A stretch of DNA of 64,000 nucleotides from Ailanthus altissimus (GCA_946807835.1 OX327712.1:12604001-12668000), one strand, 5' to 3'; counted from the first letter of the stretch, positions 1 through 13,671 are shown. The notes: generated from the sequence alone by a model not told the origin. Made by a program: numbers and translations.

Positions 1-711
1 TTCTTGTAATTTTAAATTATTTTTATATGTAATTGTCAAAAATATATAAATATAGTATTAATAAAATATAAAATAAATTAAAAAAAGTGTAATTGATTGA
101 AATTATTCAAAAATTGTGAATTTTGATCATTTTTCAAGCCAACTTGTGACGTCACGAGCCGTGTTGGCACAATGGCCCACGCACCCTATTGATGTGCAAG
201 CATCATGTCCACTCTCCCTGCATCTTCACATAACGCCACTTAAGAGTGCCACATGGTAATTTTTTTCAAAATTTTTTAAAAAATATATATTTAATTTTTA
301 ATTAAAAATATTAAAATTGTGACTAAATTATTTAATTTTAGTTATTATTTTAATTTTTTGCCATTATTATATTATTTTTTGTTAGTTGAAAAAGTTTTAA
401 AATTTATTAATTTTTAGTAATTATTTAAATTATCTAATAATTTGTTATATATTAATAATTATTTTTTTTAGAAAGAAAAATATTTCAAAAAAAATATATA
501 TTTATCGAAAACGAATTCTACTGATCAACTATAAATTAAAATATATTGGAATCACATGTTTTGATTATTTTTTGGATGGACAAGATATTACAATTTTAGG
601 TGTTTTAGTACGCATAATTTTATTAAAATAAGTACATATTAAAAATTTACATGAAAAATTGTGATTCTATACAGGCAACAGGAGTATTAGATTCTCTCGT
701 TTAGAGTTATA

Positions 712-2771
712 TTGATTACTGATTTCAAGATGGAGGATTATCCCTCAGTAAAGGGGTTGGATGGTAGATTTTGGTATAAATACTTTAGGGATAGGAATGA
801 GTTGACTTATAAGGATTTAGAACCATGGTTCAACGGCGTTACATTTGACGATAATATAGATGTAGTGAAAATATGTCTATTTTATGTATTTAAAAAATTA
901 TTAATGCCAGATGATCCTCGTAGAGTAGTCCAATATTTTGTGCCACGCCTCGTAGATGATTTGGATAAATTTAATGCCCATCCTTTGGGCACGATTGAAT
1001 GGACTATACTCTACTATAGCTTAAGCACAACCCCAATTAAAAAGTTAATAAAGGTATAAAAAAGGGCGCTCCGGGTAGGGAAGTATACAACTTATACGCA
1101 TTTAGTTAGGCATTTTTGATGAGTAATTCTTTTTTTTTATTCATTATCATATTGTTATGCAAAAAAAAAAATTGTTATTTTCATTTTTCATTAAATAAGA
1201 TAATAGTGTTGTTATTTTTTTAGATTCTTAATTTTTTTTCTTTATTATCTCAGGTGTGAATCTACAAAGCGAGCCTGAGATGTGAGGAGGTGTTTGCGTG
1301 CAAGAATGGTGACCATTTTTCGTGTCTTCTAAATTAGTCCAATACGGACACCACATCATACGAAGTCATCACAAATGTTTTCTTCAATGGTGTTGTGGTA
1401 TGTTTTTACATTCAACGAAAAATGTATATAATTTCACTATAAATTTTATTATTTTTCCTATTAATGATTAATAAATTTAAATTTTTTTGTAGGTTTTAGA
1501 AATACTAGGAAGTTCTTGTCCCATAAATATGAGAAGAATGTGGATTGTCGCATGGTGGTAAAATTGCGCAATCCATGGAAAAAATGGGGAGGGACTCTGA
1601 AGTTGGAGAAAATTGAGATTCTAAATACTTAATTCACTGATCATCAGGTTGATATGAATGTTCAGCCTGGGTGTAAATTTCAAGCTCCACTAGTAATTGA
1701 ATCAATGGTATAATAATTTAATCTTTTTTCTTGAATTTACTACTATATGTTGTTGATAAGTATTACATTGTGAAGATTTATTATAATTACTTATGTATAG
1801 TTTGAGCTCAGCACGTCATTATCGTAGTATCATGTCCTGAAGAAGATGATTGATAATCTTCAATCAGAGCTATTTAATAGGATTGATAAAATTAGCTTAA
1901 AACTTTCTACAAAGATTAATAGGGGTGGCTTAAATATTCAAAATAGGATGGATAACGAAAAAGAAGACTTCTTGCATCTATATATCTCTCATGATGCAGC
2001 ATCCAAGATCTTGAGGATGTAGGGCGGACTATGGTACTTCTTGACCCTAAATATAATTACGTACAAAGTTTAACAAGTCAATATATGATTGGTATTATTT
2101 GGTTTTAGGACATTAAATTTATGGCCGTTGAATTTTAGGCTTACACTCTTAGCAGCGAATCTGACCATCAGTCATACCAATGGATATACAATAAGTAGCT
2201 GAAATCCCTGCAAGTATAAAAATTATATCCACTGCTTTAGCTCAAAAGATAAACAGGTATGTGTGCCACTATAAGAAGGCACAAGCTCAAAGTAGTCCTT
2301 ATACCAATTCGTTGAAAAAGCCCGTAAAAAAGAAACTTGCAAAATTAGAAGCAGAAACTACAATTGACATAAACGCACAACTGATTCCCATTCATCAAGA
2401 AAAATTAAGGGACATTGTGGATTTGATAAATAAAAATGACCCACCATTGCTTGTTGCTTTACCCAGACTCGATGCTAGTAGCACCAGGTTTAAAGAACTA
2501 TTATTCACTAACTTGAAGATACAAAGAGAACTTTTGTTTTATATTTTTTTTTTTTTGTTATGAGTATCAAAAATTACATAAATTTTATCACAGTTTTGCA
2601 TAATATAAATGAGTACCTAAAGGTTATGCGTTTGCGATAGAGGATATTTCCTAACATGGACTAACAGGAATGCACAATTACAAATGTATATATTTACGTA
2701 AGTATTTTTTATCCGTTTATTGTGCACATTACATTATAATACTGTTGGTAACTATAAATGAGTTTAACGTC

Positions 2772-2815
<44 letters not shown>

Positions 2816-3560
2816 CTTTAGAAGTGCATTAGACAAATGTGATAAATGTCCATTAATCCTGGTTTAAGCTCTAACGATAAATGAATCGCATCGTTGCTGG
2901 CATGTGTACTTGGAACAAAGACTGATTTACTTGATTTTAAACTATAGACGTCGGTTAATAAGATAGTGAAAGTAATAACTTTTTATTGTTATTAAGTATA
3001 ATAAGTTTAAAATAATATAATAATAGTTTTATAGGTATACATTCTGTTGAATATCAATAAGGAACATTGATTTGCAGCAGAGATCAACCTTATTCAGATG
3101 AGGATTATGCTAAATGATTTCAGCGTGAACGGCCACTCCGACAATGCTATTCAAAACTTTATAGAGCCTCTGCGTGTTGTCATGCCATTTTATCTTTATA
3201 GATCTAGATTTTATAGTTTGAAGGGATAAACAAAAGATAGCCGTTAATTTGTGGACCACTATAACATCTGCTTTATAGATGTGTAATATATTTTTCATAT
3301 GTGCATTTGTATCATATTATTGTTTTGATATCTGCGTATTAGGTGGATGTGTGCAGATATAATATATAATTATATAGAAATATGTTTTTCCAATATACAG
3401 GTTTTAGGAACGTCCATATAATAAGGGAGTTTCTGCCAAAATTTCTTTAAAATATCAAACATTCCATATTTGCTACTTACAATATTGATACCTATACAGA
3501 TATTTCCATAACGTATCCACAACTGAAAATTTTCAACATCAACATTAAATAAAAAATACA
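712..3560 (+). pseudogene. DUF1985 / Ulp1 (C48)-like cysteine protease remnant carried by the MULE
   Basis: The longest open piece (712-1059, 115 aa) reads like a DUF1985 domain, with the pattern RLVDDLDKFNAHPLGTIEW that is typical of plant transposon-borne Ulp1 genes. Further pieces follow on the same strand, broken by stops and probable introns. Positions 2261-2563 encode a charged linker. Near 2608 the reading MNEYLKVMRLR then FPNMD resembles the segment before the C48 catalytic region. At about 3104-3235 the reading SVNGHSDNAIQNFIEPLRVV resembles the stretch after the catalytic Asp of Ulp1 peptidases. I cannot locate an intact His-Asp-Cys triad. Ulp1 family enzymes remove SUMO-like tags; in MULEs the role is unknown. 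A (TA)n tract sits inside an apparent intron. This is clearly a pseudogene. The DUF1985 call is firmer than the C48 call. Confidence 0.6.
2773..2811. repeat. (TA)n microsatellite
   Basis: About 19 uninterrupted TA units inside the Ulp1-like pseudogene, probably in an old intron. Confidence 0.9.
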
Positions 3561-3844
3561 TCTATAATTTAATTTAAGAACATAATAAAAAGTATAAATG
3601 CATTACAAAATAAGTGCATTACAGAAGTTTGAAACTCAACACTCTAACGCAAAGTAGTATAATTAGAAAATAGTATATAATAACCCTTCATATAATAAAA
3701 TCTTTATATAGAATTGTGCCTTAGGATCCAAGTCATTTTCTCTATCTCACACCAGTCTGAAAAAAAAAATTAGCCGTATATTATAGTGAAAATAAAAATA
3801 AAATATTAATTTTTTAGTTTTATAAACAAATATATATTACCTAT

Positions 3845-6541
3845 TACATAAAACAACAAGGTTTCGACACATTTGTCAGTTATATCCATGTTCTCTATAA
3901 CAACTATATATATTCTTCAATAGTTCCTTCGATTAAGATGGAATTCAATTCATCCGACACTACTTGCTCGAAAACATGCTATTGAAGGTTAGATGTTTAT
4001 ATTTTTCAAATTTTTTGGGATTATCCAATCCGACGGATGGCCAACCGAGAGTATTATCTCGCTATAGACATGGAATAAAGTCTTAGATGTATAGTAAGTC
4101 AAACAAAGACTGGTGTGATAATCTTATATATCTGCATACGGTAAGTGCACAGGGTTATCAATAGTCAAACTTTCAACAATTACATGTTCTATTTTAAATG
4201 TCCATTATACCATTTATGCCACCGTCCTTGACTATAAAACGTGAAATATCTACAGGTAATCTGTCATTCGACATAAAACAAAGACTCTTGTGTGATAATC
4301 TTATATATCTGCATACGGTAAATGCATGAGATTATTGATAGTCAAACTTTCAATAACTACATGTTCTATCTTAAATGTCCATTATCCTATTTATGCCACC
4401 GTCCTTGACTATAAAACGTGAAATATCTACGGGTAATCTGTCATTCGACTTACGTTATTATTATGTTTTATCATTTTATGATTTGTCCAATTTATTCATA
4501 CGGTCGTCATCATCTGTGCCGCTAACCGTCTATGATAAAAACTATAGTTGTGTAGCTCTCGTATCCACTTTACCACATTGGTCACATGAAGTTTTCTTAC
4601 TTCTTTTGCAATTGCTTTAATGCTCTATACAATATTACTAGTCATAATGTCGTACCTTCTAAAAGCGCTAGCTAATCGAGCCCATCTTACCATACCAACA
4701 TCATCTTTTAAATACTTAGTTATATTGAGAATCATTTTTCACATCTTATTCAATTGGTGTTAAAAATCAGAGACACAATATGCCTTGACAACAACAAAAT
4801 AGGTCGACAAGTATACCTTTTTTTTAGACTTATATGTTTGTAACTTGTATTTTGTCACTAAATTCTCTTTCAAGTGATAGATGCAGAACCTATGATATGC
4901 ATTAGAAAACACATCCTATATAGCCCTCCCAATACTGGTGCGTTGATCAGATATAAAAATAAGATTCTGATGGCCATTAATTACTTCTCACAGTTTAACC
5001 ATAAACCACTCATAAAGAAGCATCATTTTCTAAGTCAACAATCTCACATGCCAATGAAAATATCTTATTGTTTCCATCATTATAAATGGCCAAAAATATT
5101 ATACCAAGATAAGAACCTTTTAAAAATGTTTCGTCCACTGTAATCACCAATCGGATGGATGAATTAAAACCTCTAATGCATGGTTCCAATGCCGAAAGAA
5201 AATACTTGAAGTGATTATTCATGTGAGTTTCCAAGTGAGTAACCGTCCTTGTGTTCTTCTGGTACAACACATAGCTGTATAGAGGAAGCAATCTGAACGA
5301 ATCCTCTGAAGCACCTCTTATCAATCTTAATGATGCTCCCTAGCTCGCCAAGATGTAGTATACGTTATCCAAACACTAAATTCTTTACATGCGTCTGCTT
5401 GAATGTCCTTTAGCCTATAATTCTATTGACTAATGTAAACTTATTTTTACTTACTTTAGCAATAATACGACTTTTGGCTTGCTGATGACTATCCCATAAT
5501 TGACCCAAAATACAAGTGTGCTTTACATCTACTCACCTCACGATGAAAAAATGTCACACTTCCATTGACATTGCCCATAATCTCCATTTGCATATATCAT
5601 CATGGCATTTTAACTTAAAACAATTTTTGGTAGACTTGTAAACTCTAAAGCTCCATTTGCCCTTAAGTGCAACTATGCTTATAGCCTCGTGAATTGTATC
5701 TTTGTTGTTATACAATTTTCTTACAAACATATCTTCAATTCTAGTATAATATATCTTTTCCAATATGTTTAAATTAAATTGTGGTATTTCAGGTTGGAAC
5801 TGAAATAGGTTTTCTACCTTAACTATTTATTCTCTAACATAATCATTATTATCACCATCATCATCATTGTCATTGTCATCATCATTATTTCCATCCGCAG
5901 GCGTTTTTGTATAATCTATATCATCATCATCATCATTACCAACCTCATAACCAACATTATAACCACGGTCATCATTCTCATTTCCACCATCATTACTGAT
6001 ATTATAACCTATATTATGACCAATATCATAACCAAAATCAACGCCAACATCTCTATAAATCTGATTATCATAATATATGTAGGTTGGTTGTTCATTGAAC
6101 ATTAGAGGAGAATAATTATAATCCTTTAGGGGATTTATAATATACATAGGGGTTGCAGATGTGAATTGATTAGCATAGCCTTGTTTCTACTTTTTGGGTG
6201 CTTTTGTATTATTTTCATATTCAAAAGCTTGAACATCCACTGTTACATATAAAGGTGTAGATATTCTTCTGTAGGCTCAACCACAACATCGCATCGTTAT
6301 CATTTTTAAGTGGAATAGGTCTCAACTTTATAGTACTTGAACGAACCTCAAACTTTAGAGTCACTTTATATTGTACTTGATCAACTCTTAAAAGATGACA
6401 AACTCTTCTCAATAAGGCCTTATATTTAATATATTTTGAAACTATCATGTGCATATTTTGATATCCAATCTGTCTCTCAAAATCATCACTAGAACTCACA
6501 TATCTTCCCCCAAAGCATTTAATGGTTAAAATTTGTGCCAT
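3845..6541 (-). pseudogene. mudrA-like MULE transposase, broken
   Basis: Read on minus, the domains appear in the usual MULE order. The start at 6541 gives MAQILTIKCFGGRY, an N-terminal PB1-like segment, down to about 6250. An Asp/Asn-rich acidic linker covers 6147-5827. A MuDR N-terminal DNA-binding-like segment lies at 5763-5554 (FKLKCHDDICKWRLWA). The catalytic MULE domain is at 5324-4850, with VDETFLKGSYLG carrying the first Asp, then FISDQRTSIG and the C/H signature FCIYHLKENL. A helical WARLASAFRRYDIMTSNI segment follows near 4680. The SWIM-like zinc-finger region (RTCNC..FDY..PC) lies at 4450-4100 and is duplicated in tandem. The last recognisable piece is near 3850. Stops occur in nearly every domain, so no active transposase is expected. 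In intact relatives this protein cuts and pastes the element ends. Confidence 0.8.
4101..4450. repeat. 175-bp tandem duplication across the transposase SWIM segment
   Basis: Copy 1 (about 4101-4273) and copy 2 (about 4276-4450) share long identical stretches, such as ATGCCACCGTCCTTGACTAT and GATAATCTTATATATCTGCA. They differ by scattered substitutions and a 2-nt indel. On minus both encode the readings DRLPVDISRFIVKDGG and the TCNC zinc-binding stretch, so the putative SWIM zinc finger is present twice. Confidence 0.9.
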
Positions 6542-6980
6542 GATAATATCAATAACACCTAGAAAAAAAATATCAACAATAATTATTCTTTTAGTATAAT
6601 TATATATAATAATTAAAAATAATACCAAATATTGAATATAAATATCTCAAATATATAAAATAAAAAACTAATAAAAAGTAAAACTTAATAGAAATAACTA
6701 TAAATAAATGAAAAAATTATTGATTTTTTTAAAAAACAACTTAAAATTCCACTTTGCAACACGTGGCACCACATGGAACAAGCTAATGTGTGTGCATTAG
6801 GGTAGGCATCAGTTTGGCAGCTCACTAGAGTGCACTTTGTTGCTCGCCCAAGCACCCTTATATCCAGGCATAAGGGTACACATCAACCTAGCAACACACT
6901 GGGCACACCCTAATGTGCTGACGTGTGTAACTATGCACTAGCATGCATTATGAAATGCACGTAGATTCAGGCTTGAATCC

Positions 6981-9230
6981 TATTGGGATTTGTGCTTACG
7001 TGACATCCCATTTGTGTATAAATATTTGCTTTATGTTTACACAATTATGATTTTAATATATCATTAATTATTTTATATACATATAGTAAGATGCTTGTAA
7101 CGTTTTAGACATTGTATGATCTGAAAGAGTTCAGATATGATTTAAAGGAGTTTAGATTAGAACTAAGAATTAGTAATGCTAAAAGATATAAATGCTAAAA
7201 GTTAGCACTAATAAGAGTTATCAGGTTATAAGAGTTAACGATATCTAAAGAGTTAGAGCCTTGTCTGAAATGAGACAATGACCTAAGAATATATTAGTAA
7301 TGACGTAGTTGCAATGAGTTACAAATAGTACTAGAAAATGTTGTTATGCAAATATATTCTTAAACTCAATGTTCCTGATCTATCTTCACTAATGAGGGTC
7401 TGTTAGTGAAGACCTTAATATATATAGATCAGTGTATGTCTATATCTAGATAGTCCAGATGGTTAGTCTTAGCAGACCATCAGTTTAGCTGAAACTCGTA
7501 TAGAGATACAAGTATTTAGTAAGGATTGAATATTTAACAAACTCATAAAGATCTCCAATAGACATCCCATTAAGCCATCAATAGAGGATCTTTTGAGTTG
7601 AGTAGTATTCGTGGTCCTTAATCCAGAGTGCCACGGTCTGACCGCTAAGTGTCGCTGGGTATAGTTCAATGCTCATAGAGTCTGGTGTGTACAGATATGG
7701 GATCCATCAACTTAATTGGGTGAGTAAAATATCCTGAAACTCCAAGATTGTATTTCAGAAAGTCTTATGGCCATAAGCAGACATATCCGAATAATATCGT
7801 AAAAGTGTTTACAGATATTATTTATTGAAATACAAATCTAGAGCTAAGTTTATGGTTGAGCACATGGAGACTTGACGGTGTTGATCTATATCTCCACTCT
7901 TCTAGGATATCTATGATGGAGGGACTATAAGAATATGTTATAACCTCAACTTGTATAGTCTAATTGGCTGTTTTGTAATATCTGTAACATGTGTGTGAGA
8001 CATTGTTCACAGACGTATAAAATAGTTTCATATGACAAATCGGGCATGGACCTAGAGAGTCTCACAATATGAAGTGTACTTGTTGTGCACTAGTGCAGGG
8101 AATTGGATTAAACATTTAATCTAACAATTTCCAGCAAAGTGAAAATATGTTTCAAGGTTCCTTTTATTATTCACTTGTCAATAATTGAATGTAAAATACA
8201 TTATTGGTTTATAAAAATTGTTAACCAATAAGAAATTGACAAGTGGCACAATCTTGCTTCATAAATAATTTACCATGTATTTACCTATTTATCTTGCTTA
8301 GTAAATACATATAAGGTAAATGTAAATATTCAAAATAGTTTTGAATTATTAATATTTTATATATTAATGAAATTATTATTATTAATTGAAATAAGTGGCA
8401 AACACTATTTAGTAATAAAGAATACACTTGTTATTAATAATAAGAAATGTTGGCCACTTAAAAATACTTAAATGATGCACTAAAAAAGTGGTGAAACCAC
8501 TTAGCATTGTTTAATTACCATTTAGTCTCTAGCAATTGATTCATACGGATGAATCAATTTGTTGAGTGAAATATATGTTTGATTAATGTTTGTAATGGCA
8601 AACATGGCTAAGTGGTGGTGGAGCATTAAAAGAAGTAATCATTCTTTGCACTAAACCAAAAATTGATAGAGTTCAATTTATGTGTGAGAAAATGCAAGAT
8701 TTGGCCAAGAGAGTGTAGAGAGAATTGAGAGCATTTCCTAAGTGTGTTTCTCAAAGTGTTGAGAGATTTTGCAAAGGCTTACTAAGGTTTATAACAAAGA
8801 GTTATAAGGAACTAAAAGAAAACACTTAATTCTTCTCATCTTTTGCTAATAATAAATCATAAGGACAAATTGTTTTAAGTGTTAAAACAACCCTTTGCTG
8901 AAAATCAAGGCTGTCATTCTAACTTCACAATCCCACCAGATTTAGTTGTAAACTGAAATTGTACAAAGGAACACTTCAAGGTGAGTCAACAAATTAAAGA
9001 TCTTGAAGAATTGTAAAGCTACCTTCAAAACCTGGTAGGTTATTTATTTATAATTCATTTTTTATCATGCATGTAAAAATATATATGAAATATATATGTG
9101 CTTGAATGATCATACATGAGATTATATGCTTGAGTATGTTATATAGTGTATAGCATATATGTATACTTTCTCTGCGTATTTTATTTTTAAAATTATACGT
9201 ATCTATACACATCACACACCATATCACAAT
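6981..9230 (+). mobile_element. Copia-type LTR, family A, copy 1
   Basis: The sequence starting TATTGGGATTTGTGCTTACG aligns with the LTR start at 30849 and with four other copies here (10315, 22430, and minus copies ending at 18624 and 32085). Shared landmarks in order are the GTGCTTACGTG start, a GACATTGTA-type word near 7113, the TAAATGCTAAAAGTTAGCA stretch, and the CAGATATGGGATCC stretch near 7692. The right end is uncertain because the 3' third of this family differs between copies. No coding region follows, so this is a solo or truncated LTR. The LTR start has TA instead of TG. Confidence 0.7.
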
Positions 9231-10314
9231 AAACCGCCATTCTTGATCTTTTTATTATTATTTATGGCTTTTTGCACCTATTTTCAACTTTATTTTAATA
9301 TTCTTAATATGTATTAACACTAAATTTACACATTTTAACTCTACATCCACAAATAAACAACAAAAACAAATAAAAAATAAAAAACTCACTAATTTTTGCC
9401 TTATTTTCATTTTTTTTTCTTCAGTACACGATTGGTTATTTCACTTATATTCTTCAAAATATTATGCATTTTATGCCGATTTACAATTTGTGCACAAATT
9501 TAGTAGGAAATTTAGAGAAATTTTGAGTATAAAAAAAAATGAGAATGAGAGAATGATGTATTTATAATAAAGATAGAATAAATAATAAATTTGATAAAAT
9601 AATAAAGCTTCTAATGACAAATTTTTAATAATTAATTAAAATTTTTGCCACATGACAGGTTTGGATGGCGCTATGTTAAATTTCCATTAAGGGTTAGGTT
9701 TGGGGTGTATTTTGTAAAAGCGAAAAATGGATATAATGTTTACTTTTTAGTTAATAGAGTATAAAAGTTTTGACTAGGGTCAAAATAAAATTCAAACCTC
9801 ATTTTTTAGTTAAAATGAAAACTTTTCCTTTTATAAATACTTCTTTGAAATGATCTCTCATTTTTCCCGTAATACTAAAATGTTAAGGGAATTTTAAAGG
9901 AACACCAAAGTAATACTAAATCTGCAAAATAAAAGTGTGAGGATATGATTTTATTTCATGTGAAGATATGATTTTAGGTTGAGTAGATATTTGTTATATT
10001 TATCAAAAATATTAATTTACTATAAGTGAAATTTAACAAGTTTGTCATATTTTATTTTATTTACAAATTTTGGGTCTTCGATAAATTGTTGAGGTTCTTA
10101 AAAAATAGTACAAAATACATAATAAATTATTGAGAGATAACATAGTTTACATTGATTAGTTTGATTAAAAATTCTTGTTCCCCTCAAGGAGTTGAGCATA
10201 ATATTAAGGCTCAATCCAGTTGGGTCAAGAATTAAAGGCACATTAACTTATACCTTGAGGTGTGTGATTGTAACCTAAAAGGAAAGCTAAGGTATAAAGT
10301 TAGCTCTGACCAAT
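9231..10314. other. AT-rich intergenic DNA, no gene seen
   Basis: No frame with recognisable protein similarity, no TIR pair and no RNA gene found. The composition is similar to the rest of the non-coding window. Confidence 0.5.
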
Positions 10315-10944
10315 TGTTAGAGTTGATTCTTATGTATCATTTCAATTATTGTATAAACATTTATTTATTTAATATTTATGCAATGAACATTTCAAACAAA
10401 TTATTAAATTATTTATATGGTACTAAACTTGTTACTTTTTAGACATTATAGATTTAAAGGAATTTATATTTGATCTGAAGTAGTTTAGATTTGATCTAAA
10501 AGAGTTTGGTCAGTGCTAAGAGTTAGCATTTAAGGAGTTAGAATCTTGTTTAAAATAGGAACAAAACTTAGGAATATATTAGTAATAATATAGTTGTAAA
10601 GAGTTGCAAATTATGCTAAAAAAATGTCATTATATAGTATATTCTCGAAAATATCATTCCTGGTCTATGGTTACCAACACGTATCGATTGGTATACCTTT
10701 CAAATCAATGTGTGTTTATATCTGGATTGTCCATATAATTAGTCTTAGTAGTCTATGGGCTTACAGGAAGCTCATACATGCATACAGGTATTCAATGAGG
10801 ATTTGGTACTAAATAAACACATTGGGACCTCTAGTAGACATCTCAGAGAGCCGTTAATTGAGGATCTTCCTAAGTTAAGCAGAATATTTAATCATTTGAC
10901 CTGAGTGTTATGGTGGGCTTATGAGTGATCCATTATGCTTTGAT
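10315..10944 (+). mobile_element. Family A copia LTR, truncated copy 2
   Basis: It begins TGTTAGAGTTGATTCTTATG and follows the other family A LTRs through the GACATTATAGAT word (10441), the TAGTAATAATATAGTTGTAA stretch and the pair of position words CTCATACATGCATACAGGTA. Similarity is lost after GTGATCCATTATG near 10944, so about half the LTR is missing. The preceding bases are CCAAT; no matching duplication was found downstream. Confidence 0.7.
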
Positions 10945-12224
10945 TTCAGCAATGTCAGAATTTTTATAGTCTCATATGCTCTATATTCCTCCGGTCCCTT
11001 CAATTTACCTAACTCCAGTCTGGTGTTCAACTCACTCTTAACTCGGCTTTGGACTCTCCATTACCAAAATGACCTCTAAATTGACCCTTTGTGAAAGAAG
11101 GCCAATTAAGCTTAAACTTTCCAATAATATTCATAAAGGATTGAACAAGCTCATTGGGTTATCAAAAATAGAAAAGAATAGGATTTATCATTAACCGAAT
11201 TCCTACACTTGAGTCTTTTTTCTTTTTCTATTCACGTTTGTCTCTCTAGCTTTCTATTTTATTATCCCTATTAGCAAAAAACCATTTATACTTTTACGAT
11301 GTTAATCTCCAATAAATGAAATGGATAAAATGTAGATATATAATACATTATCATAATTTATGTAATTAATTGGAACATTTTTAAACTTGAAGTTGGTAGA
11401 TGATCTTCTGCTAAAATAAGAGTAGCTAAATGATATTTGGATATTTGTCCTATTTTGTAATATTTAAGAACTCTAATTTGTTACGTTTAAGAATTCACCA
11501 AAATAAAATATTGTTGTTTTATTTAAGAATTTTAGAAAACCTAATTAACTTATGAAAGAACTTGAATTAAGACATAATGTATTATTTTAGAAACTTTAAT
11601 AATTAAACAAAATTAAATATTTTTTTATTTTTTTATTATATGAAATATAAAGTAAATCCCTTCTATACGTATCTGAACTCCAGTACCATCTAAATAGGTT
11701 TTATTTGTTAAATCAACTATTAGAATTTGTAATTCAATAATTATGTTTGAGCATGATTTAAGATAGATGTTAATAAAGAGTTAACAAAAAATCTAGTACG
11801 CAAAGGTCATACAAGAAAGAAACAAAACTTTCAGTTGAAGTAAAGAGGGTCTTATAGGTTTGAATGCTTTAGTGTTGGAAGACATAACCCCTCCGTGTTG
11901 ATTCCAGAGAGACTAACCCCCCATATTGCCAGAAGACGTTGCAGCATTATGACAAGGTCGCACTAATGCTCCCTCGTTCTTCGAGGAACACCATAACATT
12001 GTAATAATCACATTAATGCCTTAGCATTGCTTGTTTAGAAAAATTCATTTTTGGTTCAAATTAACTTCTTTGAGGTGGGTTTCAGACTCCCACAAATAAT
12101 GACTCTTATTCCAAAAAGGTTTAGAGTTTTTTAAGCCTTTGTAAAAACTAAATAAAATCTTGTAACCCCTTAGGATTCATTAAGTAATAAGAGAGACTCT
12201 AAGAGAGAATAAAGAATTAGGTAA
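10945..12224. other. Non-coding DNA of unknown origin
   Basis: No protein-like frame was recognised. The stretch 11880-12010 is richer in C and G than its surroundings (CCCCTCCGTGTTGATTCC) but shows no coding pattern. It may be internal debris of the minus-strand family A element to its right. Confidence 0.35.
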
Positions 12225-12690
12225 ACACTAAGTACTTGGGTGCACTAGGTGAAAGTGTGCTGTGTATTGAGTGATTATGTGTATTATAATTTTTCTTTAC
12301 ATATGACACATGCATAATAATGTATGCAATGAAATATAAAAAACACATCTCATTACACTAATAAGATAAAAAGGGAACTCACCCTTGAAGCATGCTTTAA
12401 CAATTCTAGTTGAGGATATAGTGGAAATCCTTAAGCTGTGAGTTGAATGGGAATCCTTAAGCTGTAGACACTAAGTGCTTGGGTGCATTAGGTGAAAGTG
12501 TGTTGTGTATTGAGTGATTGTGTATATTTTAATTTTTCTTTACATATCATACATGCATAACGTATGCAATAGAATATAAAAACATATCCCATTACACTAA
12601 TGAGATAAAATGGAACTTACCCTTAAAGCTTGCTTTAGCAATTTTAATCGAAGATGTAGTAGGAATCCTTAAGCTATAATGGTAGTCTAC
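12225..12690. repeat. Tandem duplication, period about 243 bp
   Basis: Copy 1 starts at 12225 (ACACTAAGTACTTGGGTGCA) and copy 2 at 12468 (ACACTAAGTGCTTGGGTGCA). Both run through the TTTCTTTACATAT stretch and the CATTACACTAATRAGATAAA stretch to AATCCTTAAGCT. The duplication is diverged, roughly 85-90% by eye, and lies at the 3' end of the minus-strand LTR. Confidence 0.85.
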
Positions 12691-13671
12691 TTTTCTTGGC
12701 TGGAATTCAATGGAAGCAACACTTGCTTCTATATTATTACTCAGCCTAGGCTATAAGTTTTGCATCAAATTTTTGTTGTTTTAATTGTGATTCAAAATAA
12801 ATTAAAGTTTCTAATTTATAGCCTTTGTTGCCAACACTTTCAGCCGATGAATTTTAAATTAGTGTCTAGTATATAAAAAGCATGACAAGGCATGAGATTT
12901 TCCTTGTTATGCTTGTTTAAATGATGAGTAATATCAAATAAAAGCTAGCTAAATATTATAAAGATTAATGGCTATTTTTTATATTGAAGAAATGAAGTTA
13001 AGGCATCGCATGCTTATTAACTAAGCATGACAAGTTACTTAAGCTATAAAATGTTGCCACCTCTTGTTAAAAGTTAATCATGACTCATTTAACTTCAAAT
13101 ATTATATTTTATTCGAATAAATTATACCACAAAATACTTGTATTACACTATAATAATTAGCACCTTTTCATTTCAAATACAAGTAAATAGGTCGAATTTC
13201 AGCCTCTCAAATAATAGCAATCAATTGTCATTTGCTATGTGTCATGCCATTACAAATTAATGGCATAACATATGGCATCCAATGAAGAGAAAAGTGGCAG
13301 ATCCCACTTGCCAATATCATGAGCTCAACACTTAAACCTTGTTAATTCTCCAAGATATCCTAAAATAATTTCAGCTTACAGAGAACTTCTTAGACCAAAC
13401 CATTTAATCCAGTGTGCTACTCTAATGCACAGCGAGTACACTTTATATTATGAAACTTTCTAGGTTCACAGCTGTTTGTCCTACAGAACGTTTTTGTAAG
13501 TCTATCAACGATGCCCCACACACATATTATAGAAATAATAATAATATAGTGTGTTGAACCATACAAGTTGAGGTTAATAGTATTTGTATAATCCCTCCAT
13601 TAAGTATATCCTAAAAGATCATAGACATAGATCATTACCGTCATATCTCTATATGCTTAACTATGAACTTA

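Larger units (their letters stand above)
120..6960. mobile_element. Decayed MULE (Mutator-like, KAONASHI-type) element
   Basis: Two convergent gene remnants lie here: a DUF1985/Ulp1-like gene on + (712-3560) and a mudrA-like transposase on minus (3845-6541). That pairing is known from KAONASHI-type MULEs, which carry a Ulp1-like protease and often lack clear terminal inverted repeats. GC-rich tracts sit just outside both genes (about 120-260 and 6755-6960). Each contains a GTGCCAC-type word next to an AATTTT-rich stretch in inverted orientation, which would fit degenerate subterminal regions. I could not find a 9-bp target duplication, so both ends are approximate. Both genes have many stops and the element should be immobile. 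Confidence 0.6.

Noticed and set aside
3110..3561. Minus frames of 62 and 63 aa
   Set aside because: The + strand readings of the same DNA fit the Ulp1-like gene, so the minus frames are shadows.
5827..6147. Asp/Asn-rich minus frame considered as a separate acidic protein
   Set aside because: It is in line with the MULE transposase and corresponds to its usual acidic linker.
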